DNA of 59,907 nt from Amphimedon queenslandica (Eukaryota; Porifera; Demospongiae; Haplosclerida; Niphatidae). Shown here piece by piece: positions 1-11,481 of this stretch (within the stretch, counting starts at the first letter, position 1; the number at the start of each line of letters is the position of its first letter). The notes under the pieces were generated by a model. It saw only the letters and a program-made list of their open reading frames with translations, searched no databases and was not told the origin of the DNA. The stretch is taken from the NCBI RefSeq assembly GCF_000090795.2, contig NW_003546302.1:1-59907 (forward strand). Direction: 5' to 3'. The translations under genes and the position numbers were made by a program.

Positions 1-388
1 GAGGCCATAAAATTGGTGTGGCAGAGAGAGCAGGGAGATGGTGAGGCAGTGAGAGCAGAATGATGGCATGGCAGAGAGAGCAGGAATATTGTGAGGCAGT
101 GAAAGCAGATAGTTGGTGTTACAGTGAGAGCAAGGCGATGGTGGGGTAGTGTGAGCAGGGATATGGTGCCGCAGTGAAAGCAGTGAGATTGTGGTGCAAA
201 AAGAGGAGGGAGGTGGTGTGGCAGTGAGATCAGAGAGATTGTGTGGCAGTGGGACAACGCAGAATGTGTGGCAATGAGAGTAGGGAGATGGTGTGGCAGT
301 GAAAGCAGTCGATGGTTTTTGCAATTAGAGCAAGAGATTTTGTGGCAGTGAGGATCGGCAGATGGCAGATGGTTTGGCCATGAGAGCA
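1..388. repeat. 25-bp minisatellite, about 14 degenerate units
   Basis: Successive 25-base units can be read from base 21 onward. Each starts with GCAGTGAGAGCAG or a variant and ends with GATGGTGTG or a variant. The first dozen keep exact 25-base spacing; the last few carry insertions. Purines are strongly enriched on this strand. The array probably continues to the left of the window. Confidence 0.9.
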
Positions 389-1128
389 TAGTCTTGTAAA
401 GAGTGACTGGCAAACTTGAATAGGGTCTTGTCCCATAAAGCATGTTTCTAATGAATGCGGAAGTCATGTGATATTTTGATAGGCATTGCTATAACGATTT
501 AGGAACTACATTAAATGTGTGCTACGTATTTATAACAGTTAATATAAGCAGTACAGCTAACTTCGCGGCCAGCCTCTGCAGTTTCTTTCAGCTTCCTACT
601 TCTGTTTTTGATCTTTTCAAACTGTTTATGCTTTTTTTAATTAGTTATTTCGGAACTACAACCATGTCTTTTTTCATTGCCTTCTTTTTCTTCTCACTTA
701 TAAAGGCAATTACTTGGTATTTTGTGTTGGCTGTTGTCTAATGGAAAGTAGTTCTAAGAAGATTAACGACGACTGAAGCAGGAATGAAGGTCAAGAAGAC
801 GTAAGAGACTTTAGTGAGAAATTTGATGGAGACAAATGATCTGAGCTAACTGCAGAAAATTATGTTATGTGTCAGAGCTGCTTCTCCAACCATGAGAGGT
901 ATGCCAGAATCAATGAAACAATAGAAGAAGCACTAAAAAGTTACTTGGCACTAGATGTGGAGCTTCAACTCTGAAAATTTGGTAAAGGTGTGGTAAGTTA
1001 ATGCATTATACATGACTTTTGATCATGTACTACATATTGCACTAATGTGAGCCTGGGTTGGTATGATTGTAATTTGAAGTTTTTGCATAGGTTAAAATTA
1101 AAAACATAAAGAAAAGGTTCAATAGGAT
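389..1128. other. No clear gene; possible decayed exon near 840-975
   Basis: I see no convincing gene. A stretch around 840-975 reads as coding-like on the plus strand, with a Cys-x-x-Cys-Phe motif and a charged helical segment, but stop codons lie just before and after it. I do not recognise it. Confidence 0.3.
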
Positions 1129-1281
1129 ACCAACGAAAATAGAAAATGAAATCCTACTTGTCACACAACTTGTACTTAACATTGTACTTTCAATGTTATT
1201 ATGTAAGAATTATGGATGACTATGCAATGTAAAGTAAAATTTGCGTCACAAGTAGGATCTTCATTACGTATTTTCGTTGGT
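1129..1281. mobile_element. MITE-like element, ~153 bp
   Basis: The left end begins ACCAACGAAAATA and runs into ATCCTACTTGT. The right end carries the same words in reverse complement, finishing TATTTTCGTTGGT. The two arms of about 38 bases match imperfectly around a short AT-rich centre. There is no coding capacity, so this looks like a non-autonomous DNA transposon. The superfamily is unknown. Confidence 0.7.
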
Positions 1282-2244
1282 CGTTCAGACTCCTCCCTAT
1301 CCTTGTTTTTTTTTTATGTTTTGTTCTTATTTGTGTTAATTTTTATATAATAATAACAATAACAATTCTTTAATTGCCACTGTGATACTTGTTGATTGTC
1401 CTTGTTTGTGTTGACTATTTAATAATAATATTTATAATATTTCATTAGTTGCCATTGTCACACCTGTTGACTTTACACAAACAATAATTTTCTTTATTAT
1501 TATTATCACTGTTATGACTTTACATGATTCATGAGAGACAGCATTAAATAGACATGCTGAACAAATATCAACTACACCAATGACAAGTGAAATTAATACT
1601 AGTCTTGACACAAGTCCTTGTTCCAGAAGCTATAAGCTGAGAGTGTCCATCTTGCAATGTTGTAACAATTCCTGTTCTTCCAGGCTGTTGTGAAGTTGAT
1701 ATTAACATTGCATAACATAATGTTCATAAATTGTTCGTGCTTTAATAAAATATAATCACACTTGATAAAACGGTAACACGTAGGATTAATGCCTTTTCTT
1801 AGCTAAAAACCTACAATAAAGTATCGTAGTTGATTGCAAGCATATCTAGGTCAAATAACTTGCTTCTTCCAGAGCTGCAGATCTGAGCATGCGTGTCCAC
1901 ACCCAAATTTTGGAGCACATGCTTCTATAATTAACAAATGTTGACGCGGTCTGAGAAAATCGACATTAACTGCAATTAAATGAAAGTGACATAAGGCCAA
2001 ACATTTGATAAAATAATTTTTGTGGTCAAATTTTTTTTTTCATATATATGTTATATAAGTCGATACCTATCTACTAATACCAATATCTCTCCAAAACTCC
2101 ATGTATTACTGAAGTTAGAAAGCATTTTTTGAGAAAGGGGTCCTCCCCTTTCTTCAAAAGAGGCATTTCCTTCAAAATGGAATGAAACCTAGGTAAAAGT
2201 AATAAAAATAATCCTAAATAGAGTAATTAAAATTGTTAATGTAG
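1282..2244. other. AT-rich, no gene seen
   Basis: This AT-rich stretch includes runs of TAATAATAA-type microsatellite near 1345-1510. I see no ORF, RNA gene or repeat with clear ends. Confidence 0.5.
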
Positions 2245-2599
2245 GGTTCATGGGAACACTGGTCGCATTCCATTCTATGCTCTCTCTGTGGAAGGCATTA
2301 AAGATACGGTTCCATTTTTGGAAAACTATGCTGAAGACTACACAATTTTACTACCTGGGAAGATTCCTGGAGTGAGAGATCATGGAAAGGCCAAGCTATT
2401 GCCATCCAGTGTGTCCCAACGCATGGTTTACAGGTATGCCGATGCTGGTAAAGAACATGCTCTCAGTGAAAGTTCCTTTCAAAGAATATGGAGAAAATAT
2501 GTTCCCCACATTTACAGCATCAAGCCAATGACTGACTTATGCTGGACGTCCAAGAAAAACAGCACTACATATTTACAGAATGCTGGGTGTGAGATTTAG
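2245..2599 (+). pseudogene. DUF7869-type repetitive-family gene, internal exon fragment
   Basis: A plus-strand exon follows a good acceptor (TGTAG at 2240-2244). It encodes His-Gly-Asn-Thr-Gly-Arg, then a conserved LLPGKIPG segment, KLLPSS, an Arg-Ile-Trp-Arg-Lys-Tyr stretch and KPMTDLCW. This order is what I remember of a large multicopy metazoan family whose C-terminal domain is called DUF7869 (name from memory), thought to be transposase-like. Only this upstream block is here; the HADNCxGQ-type core and the C-terminus are absent and the frame stops at 2597-2599. A related copy lies at 45.5-47.8 kb on the minus strand. It is probably a decayed fragment rather than an active gene. Confidence 0.7.
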
Positions 2600-2760
2600 C
2601 ATCAGTCTATGGTACACTTAACATTATTCACAATGTAATTATTCTTGCCTCCAAAATACTGTCACTTAGTAACTTTCTTTTTAGTTAACTTGTTATTTTT
2701 ATATTACATTTAAGTTGAAGAATAATGATACTACATGAACGTACAGTAATTTTTCTACAT

Positions 2761-3552
2761 GAGTTAGGAGCATCTAATTGTATATAAAAGATGGTAATGT
2801 GTATTGTGTACTTATTATTAGTATAAATCACCTTAGTAGCATAGCATTGTGACCTTTACCATTATAAAGATGTATTGCTTGATGTGTTAGGAATATGTAA
2901 TTGTATATAAAACATAGTAATGTGTCTTGTGTACTTCTTATTATTACAATTTACCTTAGTAGCATAGCATTGTGTCCTTCACTGTTGTACAGTTGTATTG
3001 CTTGATGTGTTAGGAGAATCTAATTGTATATAAAATGTGGTTTTGTGTTTTATGTACTTATGATTAGTAAAATTTACCTTAGCAGCATAGCATTATGTCC
3101 TTTACTGTTGTACAGTTTTATTGCTTGATGTGTTAGGAGAATCTGATTGTATATAAAAGATGGTATTGTGTATTGTGTACTTCTTATTAGTATAATTAAC
3201 CTTAGTAGCATAGCATTGTGTTCTTTACGGTTATAAATATGCATTGTTTGATGTGTTAGGAGTATCTAGTTGTATATAAAACATGGTAATGTGTATTGTG
3301 TGCTTATTATTAGTGCAATTTACCTTAGTAGCATGGCATTGTTTCCTTTACTGTTGTACAGTTGTATTGCTAATGCGTTAGGAGAATCTAATTGTCTATA
3401 AATGATGCTAATGTGTATTGTGTGCTTATTATTAGTGCAATTTACCTTAGTAGCATGGCATTGTGTCCTTTACAGTTACAAAGATGTATTACTTGATGTG
3501 TTAGGAGTATCTAATTGTATATAAAAGATGGTAATGTGTGTATTGTGTACTT
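2761..3552. repeat. ~120-bp satellite array A (6-7 units)
   Basis: Tandem units of 120-125 bases share the words GTGTTAGGAG, TCTAATTGTATATAAAA, GTGTATTGTGTACTTATTA, CCTTAGTAGCATAGCATTG and GTCCTTTAC. Units start near 2763, 2886, 3008, 3133, 3256, 3378 and 3499. Adjacent units differ at roughly 10-20% of positions. The same unit in the same orientation forms array B at 16.7-17.6 kb. Confidence 0.9.
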
Positions 3553-4060
3553 CCGTCACAAAAAATTGTGCCAGGATCATGCATAATGTTTGGCAAGAAT
3601 CTGGTCAAGGTCTAAGATAATGTAAAGTTATACATGATTTTGAAACAAAAATATTTCATGATCTTGTGTGAACTTGTTAATATCTTGTATAATATGTGAC
3701 CATAATTGACAAAAGGTACCTTATGGCGGGTAGTGAAATTTGACTTTCTAGCCTAAAAAATCCAACTTCCTGAGCTTCATTTATCATAAAATTACTCCAG
3801 AGGATGTAAAAAGTTCCTATGTATCTTTTAGAAACAATGTTTGTCCAACAGAGGACTCACAGGATGATATTTTTCATTTTAAAGATGAATTTTAAAATCC
3901 GCCATAAGGTACCTTTTGTCAATTATGGTCACATATCTTCAACCAAAATCATGCACTTTCAAGAATGACTGAATGCACTATCTTGGAATATCTTTACACA
4001 AGATTATGCTGGATCTGGTCAAGATCTTGTTTCAATTTCTTGTAATTGTTATTTCATAGT
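3553..4060. repeat. Subterminal-repeat flank of satellite A, split by a MITE
   Basis: Directly after the array the sequence CACAAAAA leads into AT-rich DNA with repeated palindrome-related words: TCAAGATCTTG, TCATGATCTTG, CAAGAATC and ACAAGATTATG. A 243-bp MITE (3693-3935) lies inside it. The left flank of array B at 16.37-16.73 kb carries the same kinds of word and, read in reverse complement, a matching CTCACAAAAA edge. These may be the two ends of one element family that carries the satellite. Confidence 0.5.
3693..3935. mobile_element. 243-bp MITE with ~35-bp TIRs, copy 1
   Basis: Both ends read TATGTGACCATAATTGAC inward, followed by AAAAGG-ACCTTATGGCGG, in inverted orientation. An outermost TA could be a target duplication, as expected for a Tc1/mariner-derived MITE. 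The second copy at 31494-31736 has the same length and about 90% identity. There is no coding capacity. Confidence 0.92.
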
Positions 4061-4652
4061 TAAAATTCAAAACAAATCATCTATTGGTAATCACGTTAGT
4101 AAAACAACTTGTCAAATTTTGACATGATACTGGCGTTTAGTCATCTTTAATTAATATCACTTCCTTTGCTTTTTTGTATTTCTGATTAAGTGTACTTTTC
4201 ATGTTTGAAAGAATATACTGGTCTTTGAATCGTTTGTTGAGACATCCTAAATTTTATCAATTAAAGAGTAATATTTTTGTCAATATTGAAACTTACCAAA
4301 TAACAATTGTACTTGATCATTGTCTAATGCTGTTTTTGGACTTTTGCTTGTTGGTAGTAGTACACCACTTTCTTAGTATACAAAGCATCCAGTATAGATC
4401 GTCCATAGCTATAAGCATTATTTGCAGGCAATGCTCTTCAGTCAATTCCATTAACCTATTTATGAATGACAAATAAAAGACAAATTAATTTCTGAACTAA
4501 CAATATATCTTTCTTCAGTTTCTAAATCTACATCTGACTCATACTTGTTGCTATGCATTAGCATCCTTTCAATTTAGTCAAATTTTTTATCCATCTGAAT
4601 AAGCAAACCCTACGTTATCAGACAAATTTAACTGAATATACATATCTTACTG

Positions 4653-5390
4653 ACCTTCAACCCAGTTTCATCTCTACTGATTTTTGAAACTTCAGACGTT
4701 TCTGAACTAAGCTTAATAACTTGTGAAGCCTCATCTAGTAGTGACTGAGTATCATCATTGCATTCTGTTTCCTGAAGTAAATATAATTATTCTAAATGCA
4801 AATTAATCTTAAATGTTAATCAAAATTCAGCTTGAATATTAAATCTATAAACATCAAAGTCCTGCTAAAAATGACAAGACTGTTTTAATGTGTTAAGGTA
4901 GCCAGCAACTGTATGTACAAAGACATCAAAACTACTGCAAAAATGATGCACTAACAGTTTTAATGTTAAAAAGCCCATAAAGTGTAAAAACATATTTAAT
5001 ATACATTGAATATGCATACTAACTTTTTCAGCTGTTATTAAAGCAGTGTTGACTCTATTCTTGACAATCTTTTTATTGTTATGTCGACTTTTAGTAGGAG
5101 TTTCTGCTGTTGTAGCTATTACACATATGTATGGTTAATATAGTACTTAATTAGCTATAAATTTTACCTTCATTATTGCAGATTATGACTACATCATAAC
5201 TTTTTCCACCAGCGTCATAAATGACACTGTTACCATCATGTATATCACTAAGGCTTAGGTCTTCACCGTGTTCCTTTGTCAATTTGTCTGCACTTGCCAT
5301 TAAAACTTTCCCACTTTGGCAACACATCACTTTGACTTTTCCTTTTAAGGGAGCAGTACTAAGGTAAATTGATTTGTTTTTTGCACTATC
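4653..5390 (-). CDS. BEN-like gene, N-terminal exons only
   Basis: Three minus-strand exons can be read with GT/AG borders: about 5390-5168, 5115-5027 and 4774-4653. The first encodes a beta-rich segment (GKVKVMCCQSGKVLM, later SVIYDAGGKSYDVVIICN) like the N-terminal Tudor/SH3-like region I remember in front of sponge BEN-domain proteins. The other two are hydrophilic, Ser/Thr/Lys/Glu-rich linkers. No BEN domain is found downstream, so the gene is either truncated or its last exons lie in the unassigned 4.2-4.6 kb stretch. The start codon was not identified. The function would be DNA binding or chromatin regulation if it is a real BEN protein, but the call rests on resemblance to the loci at 26.0 and 48.3 kb. 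Confidence 0.4.
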
Positions 5391-5589
5391 CTGAATAGAA
5401 AAAATATATTTAAATATTATCTACCTTTAATTTTAAAAAATAGTGTTATTATAAAGCAATAGAAAAATGGACTTCATTCAGTTAAAGTGCCCTTCGCCGT
5501 CCATTTTGATCAGCACTTCGACTGTTGTATGCATGCGCAAACCATATGAAACCACACTGTCAGGTGCTAATCGTTTCTCTTCTCACCTT

Positions 5590-6110
5590 GGCTGGTTTCC
5601 TTTGACTGTGAGTTATCACTATCCAACTGCTAGTTACTTAGCTTTCTCACTTTCTGGTCGTTAAATTCTCTCTTGTAGTCGCTTCTGGTGTCTTATTGCA
5701 CCAGTCTCTTTTTGATTTGGTAGTCGCCTCACACTAGTTCAGACTCCTCGAGGAAGGCTTTGGCTCTCAGACTCTCTAGTTATTTGCCACAGTGAGTTAT
5801 CTTGATCCATATACCTTGCTACTTCTGTTTTTTATGTTTAGCTTCGCTTTTGCTAGCTACAAGAGCCAGTGACCGCCGGGTCAGCACACCACAGTTATTA
5901 CTTAGGCTCAGTTACTCAGTCTCATGAGCTGTCTCTCACTGTGAGTTATCCTTATCCATATTGGTTACTTCAGTTTTCTGATGTTTAGATTCACTCTTGT
6001 TGTCTTGTTACTGTGGCACCACTGTATTTTGAAGTTTTCCACTGTGATCATCCCACTGTATTTTGAAGTTTTCCACTGTGATCATCCCACTGTAAGTTAT
6101 TTTTGTTACT
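5590..6110. repeat. Degenerate ~150-180-bp repeats plus exact 34-bp tandem duplication
   Basis: The phrase CTGTGAGTTATC (or AGTGAGTTATC) followed by TATCCA recurs near 5607, 5791, 5939 and 6090, each time leading into a CTTCTGTTTTxTxATGTTTAG-like stretch. Near 6023-6091 a 34-base unit containing TTTTGAAGTTTTCCACTGTG is duplicated head to tail without change. I see no coding sequence. Confidence 0.6.
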
Positions 6111-6597
6111 TGATTTTTTTTGGAATTAATAAATGACGTAGCTATTTAGAAGCATTTGCTTTTTTGTTGCATGACGAACATTATACTATTAAAGTTACAA
6201 GTGTTTTAAAAAGAAACATGTTTATGAAAAAGTGCGAAGACTATATAGCATTTGATATTTCCAAAAACTGGATCTGAATCACTCCCTCTCCCAATTTTAT
6301 TACATTTTCTGATACATGATATTGACATCTTTGTCAAGCTGTACTTACTGTAGCTGAGGTTGAGGGGGCCTGGGCCCTAGTTTGAGTAATTATATTGATT
6401 GCAATTATAACCCTAAAGATTATATTCATTGTTCTTACAATAACAAAAGGGGGTGGCTGATAACCACTATAGCCATACCATGATATTTCACTCAGCTTGC
6501 AGGAAATTGTCTCCATTTTGCTATGTAAAAGAGGTGTGTTTCGTGCACCGTTTTTTTTACTTCCTCTACCATTACCCATGGTCCAGCTATGCACCTA

Positions 6598-7169
6598 GTC
6601 TCGCGGAGCCAGACTCAATTTTTAGAATAGAGTCTGGTTTCAGGCCTAACATCAACTCGTGCTTGTCTGGCGGAATTTGGTCGACATAATTACTGTTATT
6701 ATGGTTACATTAGAATCCGCCCATGCACGGCAAGTCTATTATGATCAAGAATGGAACTAACTGAGGTATTATACTTTCTTTCTATGACAACTGCCGACTG
6801 GATTGCCTTTATCTGCTCTGATGGTTAGACAATGAGGCAAGTAAAGAAATGCTTCGAGATGTGCTTGGATCCGAAATGAATTCAGCCGCCATGATTGCTC
6901 CAACTTCAGTACTGCCGGAAAAAACCAAAAATGAGAAGTACTTGACTGCTTTATTTTTCTTGATGGCAAGTATGAAGTATAAAATAAGTATACAAGCAAG
7001 TATAAAATCAGTAAAAAAATAATAAATCCACAATATTGTGGTGCGTGGGTGTGTTCATAGAGATTAACATTTTTTGCCCACGCAAATCAAAACATTGAAA
7101 ACATGAGTTGATATTAGGCATGGCACCAGACTCTTATTTGGTAAATTAGAGTCTGGCCAGCGAGATTAC
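6598..7169. mobile_element. Non-autonomous TIR element, ~570 bp
   Basis: The left end (TCTCGCGGAGCCAGACTC, then AGAGTCTGG and CCTAACATCAACTCGTG) reappears inverted at the right end (TCTCGCTGGCCAGACTC, AGAGTCTGG, CCTAATATCAACTCATG). Each arm is about 63 bases. The interior holds only short unconvincing ORFs. Superfamily uncertain. Confidence 0.75.
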
Positions 7170-7633
7170 TATGCTCCTGCTTACAGATGTACCCTATATC
7201 CTCAAATAAAAGCTGAATGTAAATAAACACTGGGATAACAATAAAATTGTAGTATAAAGATGCAAATCTACATCTCTAAAGTTACCTGTGCCTTATAGAT
7301 ACTTCCTTTTTAGAATTATTCTTGGCAGTAGGTTACAGGTTCAAATCTCAGCATATACATTTTTTCTTTCAGATAAAAAATCTAATTTAAAAAATAGAGG
7401 CCAGGCTTTTATTTGAGGAAATATGGTGCATGTACTTCATGATCTAATGTTATCATTTTAAGCAGCAATATGTTCATTAGTCCGTACTAAAATTTCAATG
7501 ATGCTTTTTAACATTGTTTCCTACCACGCACTTTCAGTGATTAAACTACTTTTCCAAATTTTCCTGGAGACTATAATATTATCCCACTATATGTTTATTG
7601 AGGAAGGAGAAATTATATAGTTTAAGTTATTTA

Positions 7634-9942
7634 GATGAGTTCTGAAAGTTCATCAGGCGGTTCTCCTGAAAAGTCTTCATAAGTATCTCACTCAAATAAA
7701 GAGTCTGAATATGTGTCATCATCAGATGAAAAGTGAAATAATTCAATAATAAAATCTTGTGATTAATGTTCAGGTATTGGAAAGTCAAGTATAAAGGGTC
7801 ATGGAAAGCTGCGAGCCAGCTTCAAAAAAAACAAAATACTCCAGTAGTGATGATGGTATTTTTGATTGTAAGTAACCGTTTATTTTACATGTCTTTATTA
7901 GCTCCTACGCCTTTAGTATCGAGTGTGGAAAGTACGGTTTCAGTCATTGAAGCATCAGCAATGAAAAGTTACTGCACTTTTAAAGACTGGATAGACCCTT
8001 CACTCTTCGTTATTAAATCTAATGAGGAAATAAGTGCTGTAATTAAACCAATGATACTACTGTGTTCTCTTGATGATCTGGCAGCGTCACACAGTAATAA
8101 CAGCATCAACTGTCACAGAGGGGAAGGAATGAGAGGGATATTTGACATGATTGATTTGGTGGCAGTAAAGTCTAGCTCTATAACCTATAGTGCTGCAATG
8201 GTAAGTTATCTGGTAGAGCTTGGCTATCTATTGGTCTATTATGATAGTTAATAGGAACGTTTTGCCTTATAATGAAATTGCTTCATATAAAGTTTTAGCA
8301 TTTACATCAATTTGTTAGTTTTGCTAACAAAACCATTTTGTTGCAAAGCTCTCAGGTTTTTGTTTTCACTGTTGAGCTGTTGATAATAGTGTGTCACTTA
8401 CATTTCTTATGTACATGGAGAAGTAACAATAGCACACACCCATGCAACAAAAATGACAGTTTATGCATAAAACAATGTTTTGAGCTTTCTAAAAGTAAGA
8501 AAAAATGAAGATACTCTTAATTGAATTATCTAGAAGCATTAGATGGTAGAGAGAATGTCTAAGTCATAATAAAAACCTATGTGACAACAATTATAGGAAT
8601 ATTTTTACACAAATATGCTTGTTTGCTTGTTTAATTTGTATTCTTCAGATGCTCGAGAGATAGCTGCCAAAGCAGTAAGAGCCTACATCAGATGTTTCAG
8701 TGATGCGACAGTTAAGGCATACTTGCTCCATGTTGTGAATTCTGTATTACAAAACTCTGTCTGTGCAAGACATTCTTCATTCCTCGAAACTGTATGTAAT
8801 TTGTAATTTCTTATATCTATTTTTACTAGATATGTGCCGATATCTTCTAAATCACACTGCACTACGAATGTCCAAGTTGATATGTGGCAGACCATTCATG
8901 GCGGAGAACTTCATCAATTTATAATTGATACAAAGTTACTGAAAGTAATTTTAAATTTAAATTTATTTGAAATGGTTTTTTAGCTTTAATATTAGGGCTA
9001 TCCAGATTGTGTGTTGCAAGATTGACCATAGTTGTAGTGTCGTAGTGTTTACTGCTGAGGTATATTGTATAGCAGGAAATTTTTGGGGAGTGCTAATTTT
9101 CATTTATTTTTTGGCCAAGTAAAATGTGACAGAAAGTTTTAGATAAAGTGGGCGTGACTGGTTAATAATTAATAATTAAGGTTATTAATCAACAAAATTA
9201 ATCTTTTTTGTAAGACCTGATCGGATAGGAAATAATATTTATGGCAATGAAAATTTTCTGCTATACAGTGTACCTTGATTAATAATATTTGTAACTTCAT
9301 TTTTCTTTTCATACAAGTGGTCTTCCCATTTTTAGGCTAAATCTTGTCTTAGAATTCAAGGTAATTTTGATGTACAGAAGTCATTCATTGGGCAACTCCT
9401 GTTCTATCTGACTACAACTCTATTGTATACCTTTCCCGTAAGAACGCCACTATTGGGACTATATGTAGAAGGGTACAAGGTGAATGACTGTTAATTTTTT
9501 CGTGCACTGATGTCTTTATCTTGTTGCTTTTATGCATACTAGTAATATTCATGCCATTACAAGCATCTTATGGCACCCTATGTTTTATATCCTACATGTA
9601 TGTCTTGTTGGCAAAAATTGACAATGTGTTATTATGTAAAAAAAGAGGTAGATATGAAGGGAATTTAAATTTTCTGATTACTGTAGGGTGGGCAATTTGT
9701 GAGGGGGAAATTTTTTGGTCAACTAAATACTTATTTTTTCATGTTAGGGTTTGCTATGTTCTGCTATGCTACATCCATTGAATGACGTGATAACAAATTA
9801 CCATCTCTACCAACATAAAGGCCTTGGATATGATTTAAAGCTAAAAATAGCCAGTGAACAGATTGATATCTTGTCAACAGGAGGCTTGGTGAAACTCTCA
9901 ACCCATATCATGTACTTTTTACAAAGTGCATATGCTCTATAA
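7634..9942 (+). pseudogene. Multi-exon gene of unknown family, damaged
   Basis: The likely start is the ATG at 7634, opening a Ser-rich acidic segment (SSESSSGGSPEKSS) that is broken by TAA at 7679 and by two further in-frame stops. A shift in an A8 run near 7826 leads to YSSSDDGIFD and a GTAAGT donor. Later blocks with plausible splice borders are 7901-8120 (PTPLVSSVESTVSVIEA onward), 8649-8791 (DAREIAAKAVRAYIRCFSD onward), 9337-9440 (a hydrophobic LLFYLTTTLLYTF stretch) and 9749-9942. I do not recognise the family; the helical AREIAAKAVRAYI block looks like a folded domain. Several stops and one frameshift make it a pseudogene, or a gene with sequence errors. Confidence 0.4.
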
Positions 9943-10201
9943 TAATTTCATCTCCTACCAGTTATGATATATTATAGTAAAGGTTCATTCTTGGTTTTTA
10001 CATAATAATTTATGACTTAATTGAGGATGTGAGTCATTGTGCCATCACATTGACAAGTGCTATGCCCCATTGTGGGAATAAGCTATTACAGCCATTGGCG
10101 GCAATGGTTGGCTACTACAGCTTTGCATGCAGGCTACAAAACTTGCCTAATATTTCTCTGTTTACTATTGAAAAAGAGATACAAAAAATGGGCTGAAATA
10201 G

Positions 10202-11481
10202 CTAGAAGAGGAAGATGAAAGCAAAAGAAGCAGGAATGGTTTTGTCAATGAACCCTGCGCAGTACATGCCAAGAGCATTTTTAAGTACTTTAGCATATTG
10301 AGAATACATTACACCTGAACATATAAATGCGACTTGCAGGGCAAGACCAACTGCTGTACAGTTTTCAGTCTCATGCTTGATTGAGCTCTCAAAAGCAACA
10401 CGTCTCTCAGCACAACCAGTACAATCATATGGTAAAGTAACACAACCTTGTTGACCAATCATACTAAGACAAACATGTTTTAACATACCATTACATAATG
10501 GTGTCACACATTTCGAAGTTAAATTAATCTGATCAATAAATTTACACATTTGGCTCACTTGACCTAAGAAGATTGAATTACTATTAGGTAATTCAGCAGA
10601 GTTGCATCCTTCAGGAGTATCCAAGCTCAAATCAGGATCATTTTTTTGAAAATTAATTGGAGTAACCTCTATTGATCTATCTGAATTGCTTTGATTCTCC
10701 CTTTTTGGTGTAGCTGTCACATCAACTTCCTAAAATACAGATGAAGAACAATAAGACTGCATGGCATGTATAGTTGCATGGGCATATAGCCTGGTGTAAA
10801 TGCTATATATAATTGCTAATTAAATTTAATTAGTCAAAAAATGGTGGGGTCCTTAATATAGACCTTTCCCACCAATGCAGCATCTAGCAATGAATATCAT
10901 TAACGAGCCACCATGTTGTGGGATAGATGTACAGAGATGAATGGGCACAAAGTGACTTTTCCCATTTTCCTTTTAAATGCAAGCTCTAGTTCACACAGAA
11001 ATGCTCGTAGCACATTTGTTGTATAATTTTAGTTATCATACTGCAATTTGGTTTTTGCTATTGCAGTTCTTTTAGAGAAAATAAAGAAATAGTACTTTTA
11101 GCCCATCCATCACTGTACATCTATCCCACAAAATGGCAGCTCGTTAATGATATTCATTGCTAAACGCTACATTGGTGGGAAAGGTGTATAGCCCTCGAGA
11201 TAAATCACATCCTATATGGTTCAAACATCACCGACTTCATGTCTATATCACATCCTTTGACACCCACTTCAGGCCTATATCATATCTATTTAGATTTTAG
11301 GATATCATATCGATTGAAAGTGCGGCGGAGCCAGGCTGCCTACCTCATTTCTATTATTATCTTCGGCGATAATAGATCCTGTTGTGGAAATAGATGTCGC
11401 GGCTATTGAAGATCCAATCCTGGCAGTCCACCTAGCATTGTGAAGAGCTTCAAATCTTTTACTTTGTTTCCTTCGTGGCAT
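10202..11481 (-). CDS. CxxC-type repetitive-family gene, first two exons (Kolobok-like?)
   Basis: Exon 1 runs 11481-11344: ATG, then a very basic start (MPRRKQSKRFEALHNARW), 46 codons, and a GTAGGC donor. Exon 2 runs from 10729 after TTTTAG and is open to a stop at 10202. It joins in frame and encodes an acidic linker, a Cys-x4-Cys pair (CVTPLC), a second pair (CTGC) and a helical block (VGLALQVAFICSGVMYSQYAKVL). I recall this order, basic start then zinc-ribbon-like Cys pairs then a CAG/CSG helix, from a multicopy transposase-like family in sponges and cnidarians, possibly Kolobok-related. The downstream catalytic part is missing, so the gene is a truncated 5' part. The intron holds an inverted-repeat element (10857-11190). 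Confidence 0.5.
10857..11190. mobile_element. Inverted-repeat element, 334 bp with ~85-bp arms
   Basis: The left arm (ACCTTTCCCACCAATG, AGCAATGAATATCATTAACG, TGTGGGATAGATGTACAG) returns inverted on the right with about 88% identity. The interior of about 160 bases is AT-rich and non-coding. It sits in the intron between the two exons of the 10.2-11.5 kb gene, so its insertion need not have broken the coding sequence. Confidence 0.85.

Noticed and set aside
1..388. CRISPR-like array
   Set aside because: Contiguous 25-bp units without conserved repeat/spacer alternation, in a eukaryotic genome: a minisatellite.
517..741. Hydrophobic 74-residue ORF
   Set aside because: AT-rich, Phe/Leu-rich, no family resemblance and no supporting exon borders.
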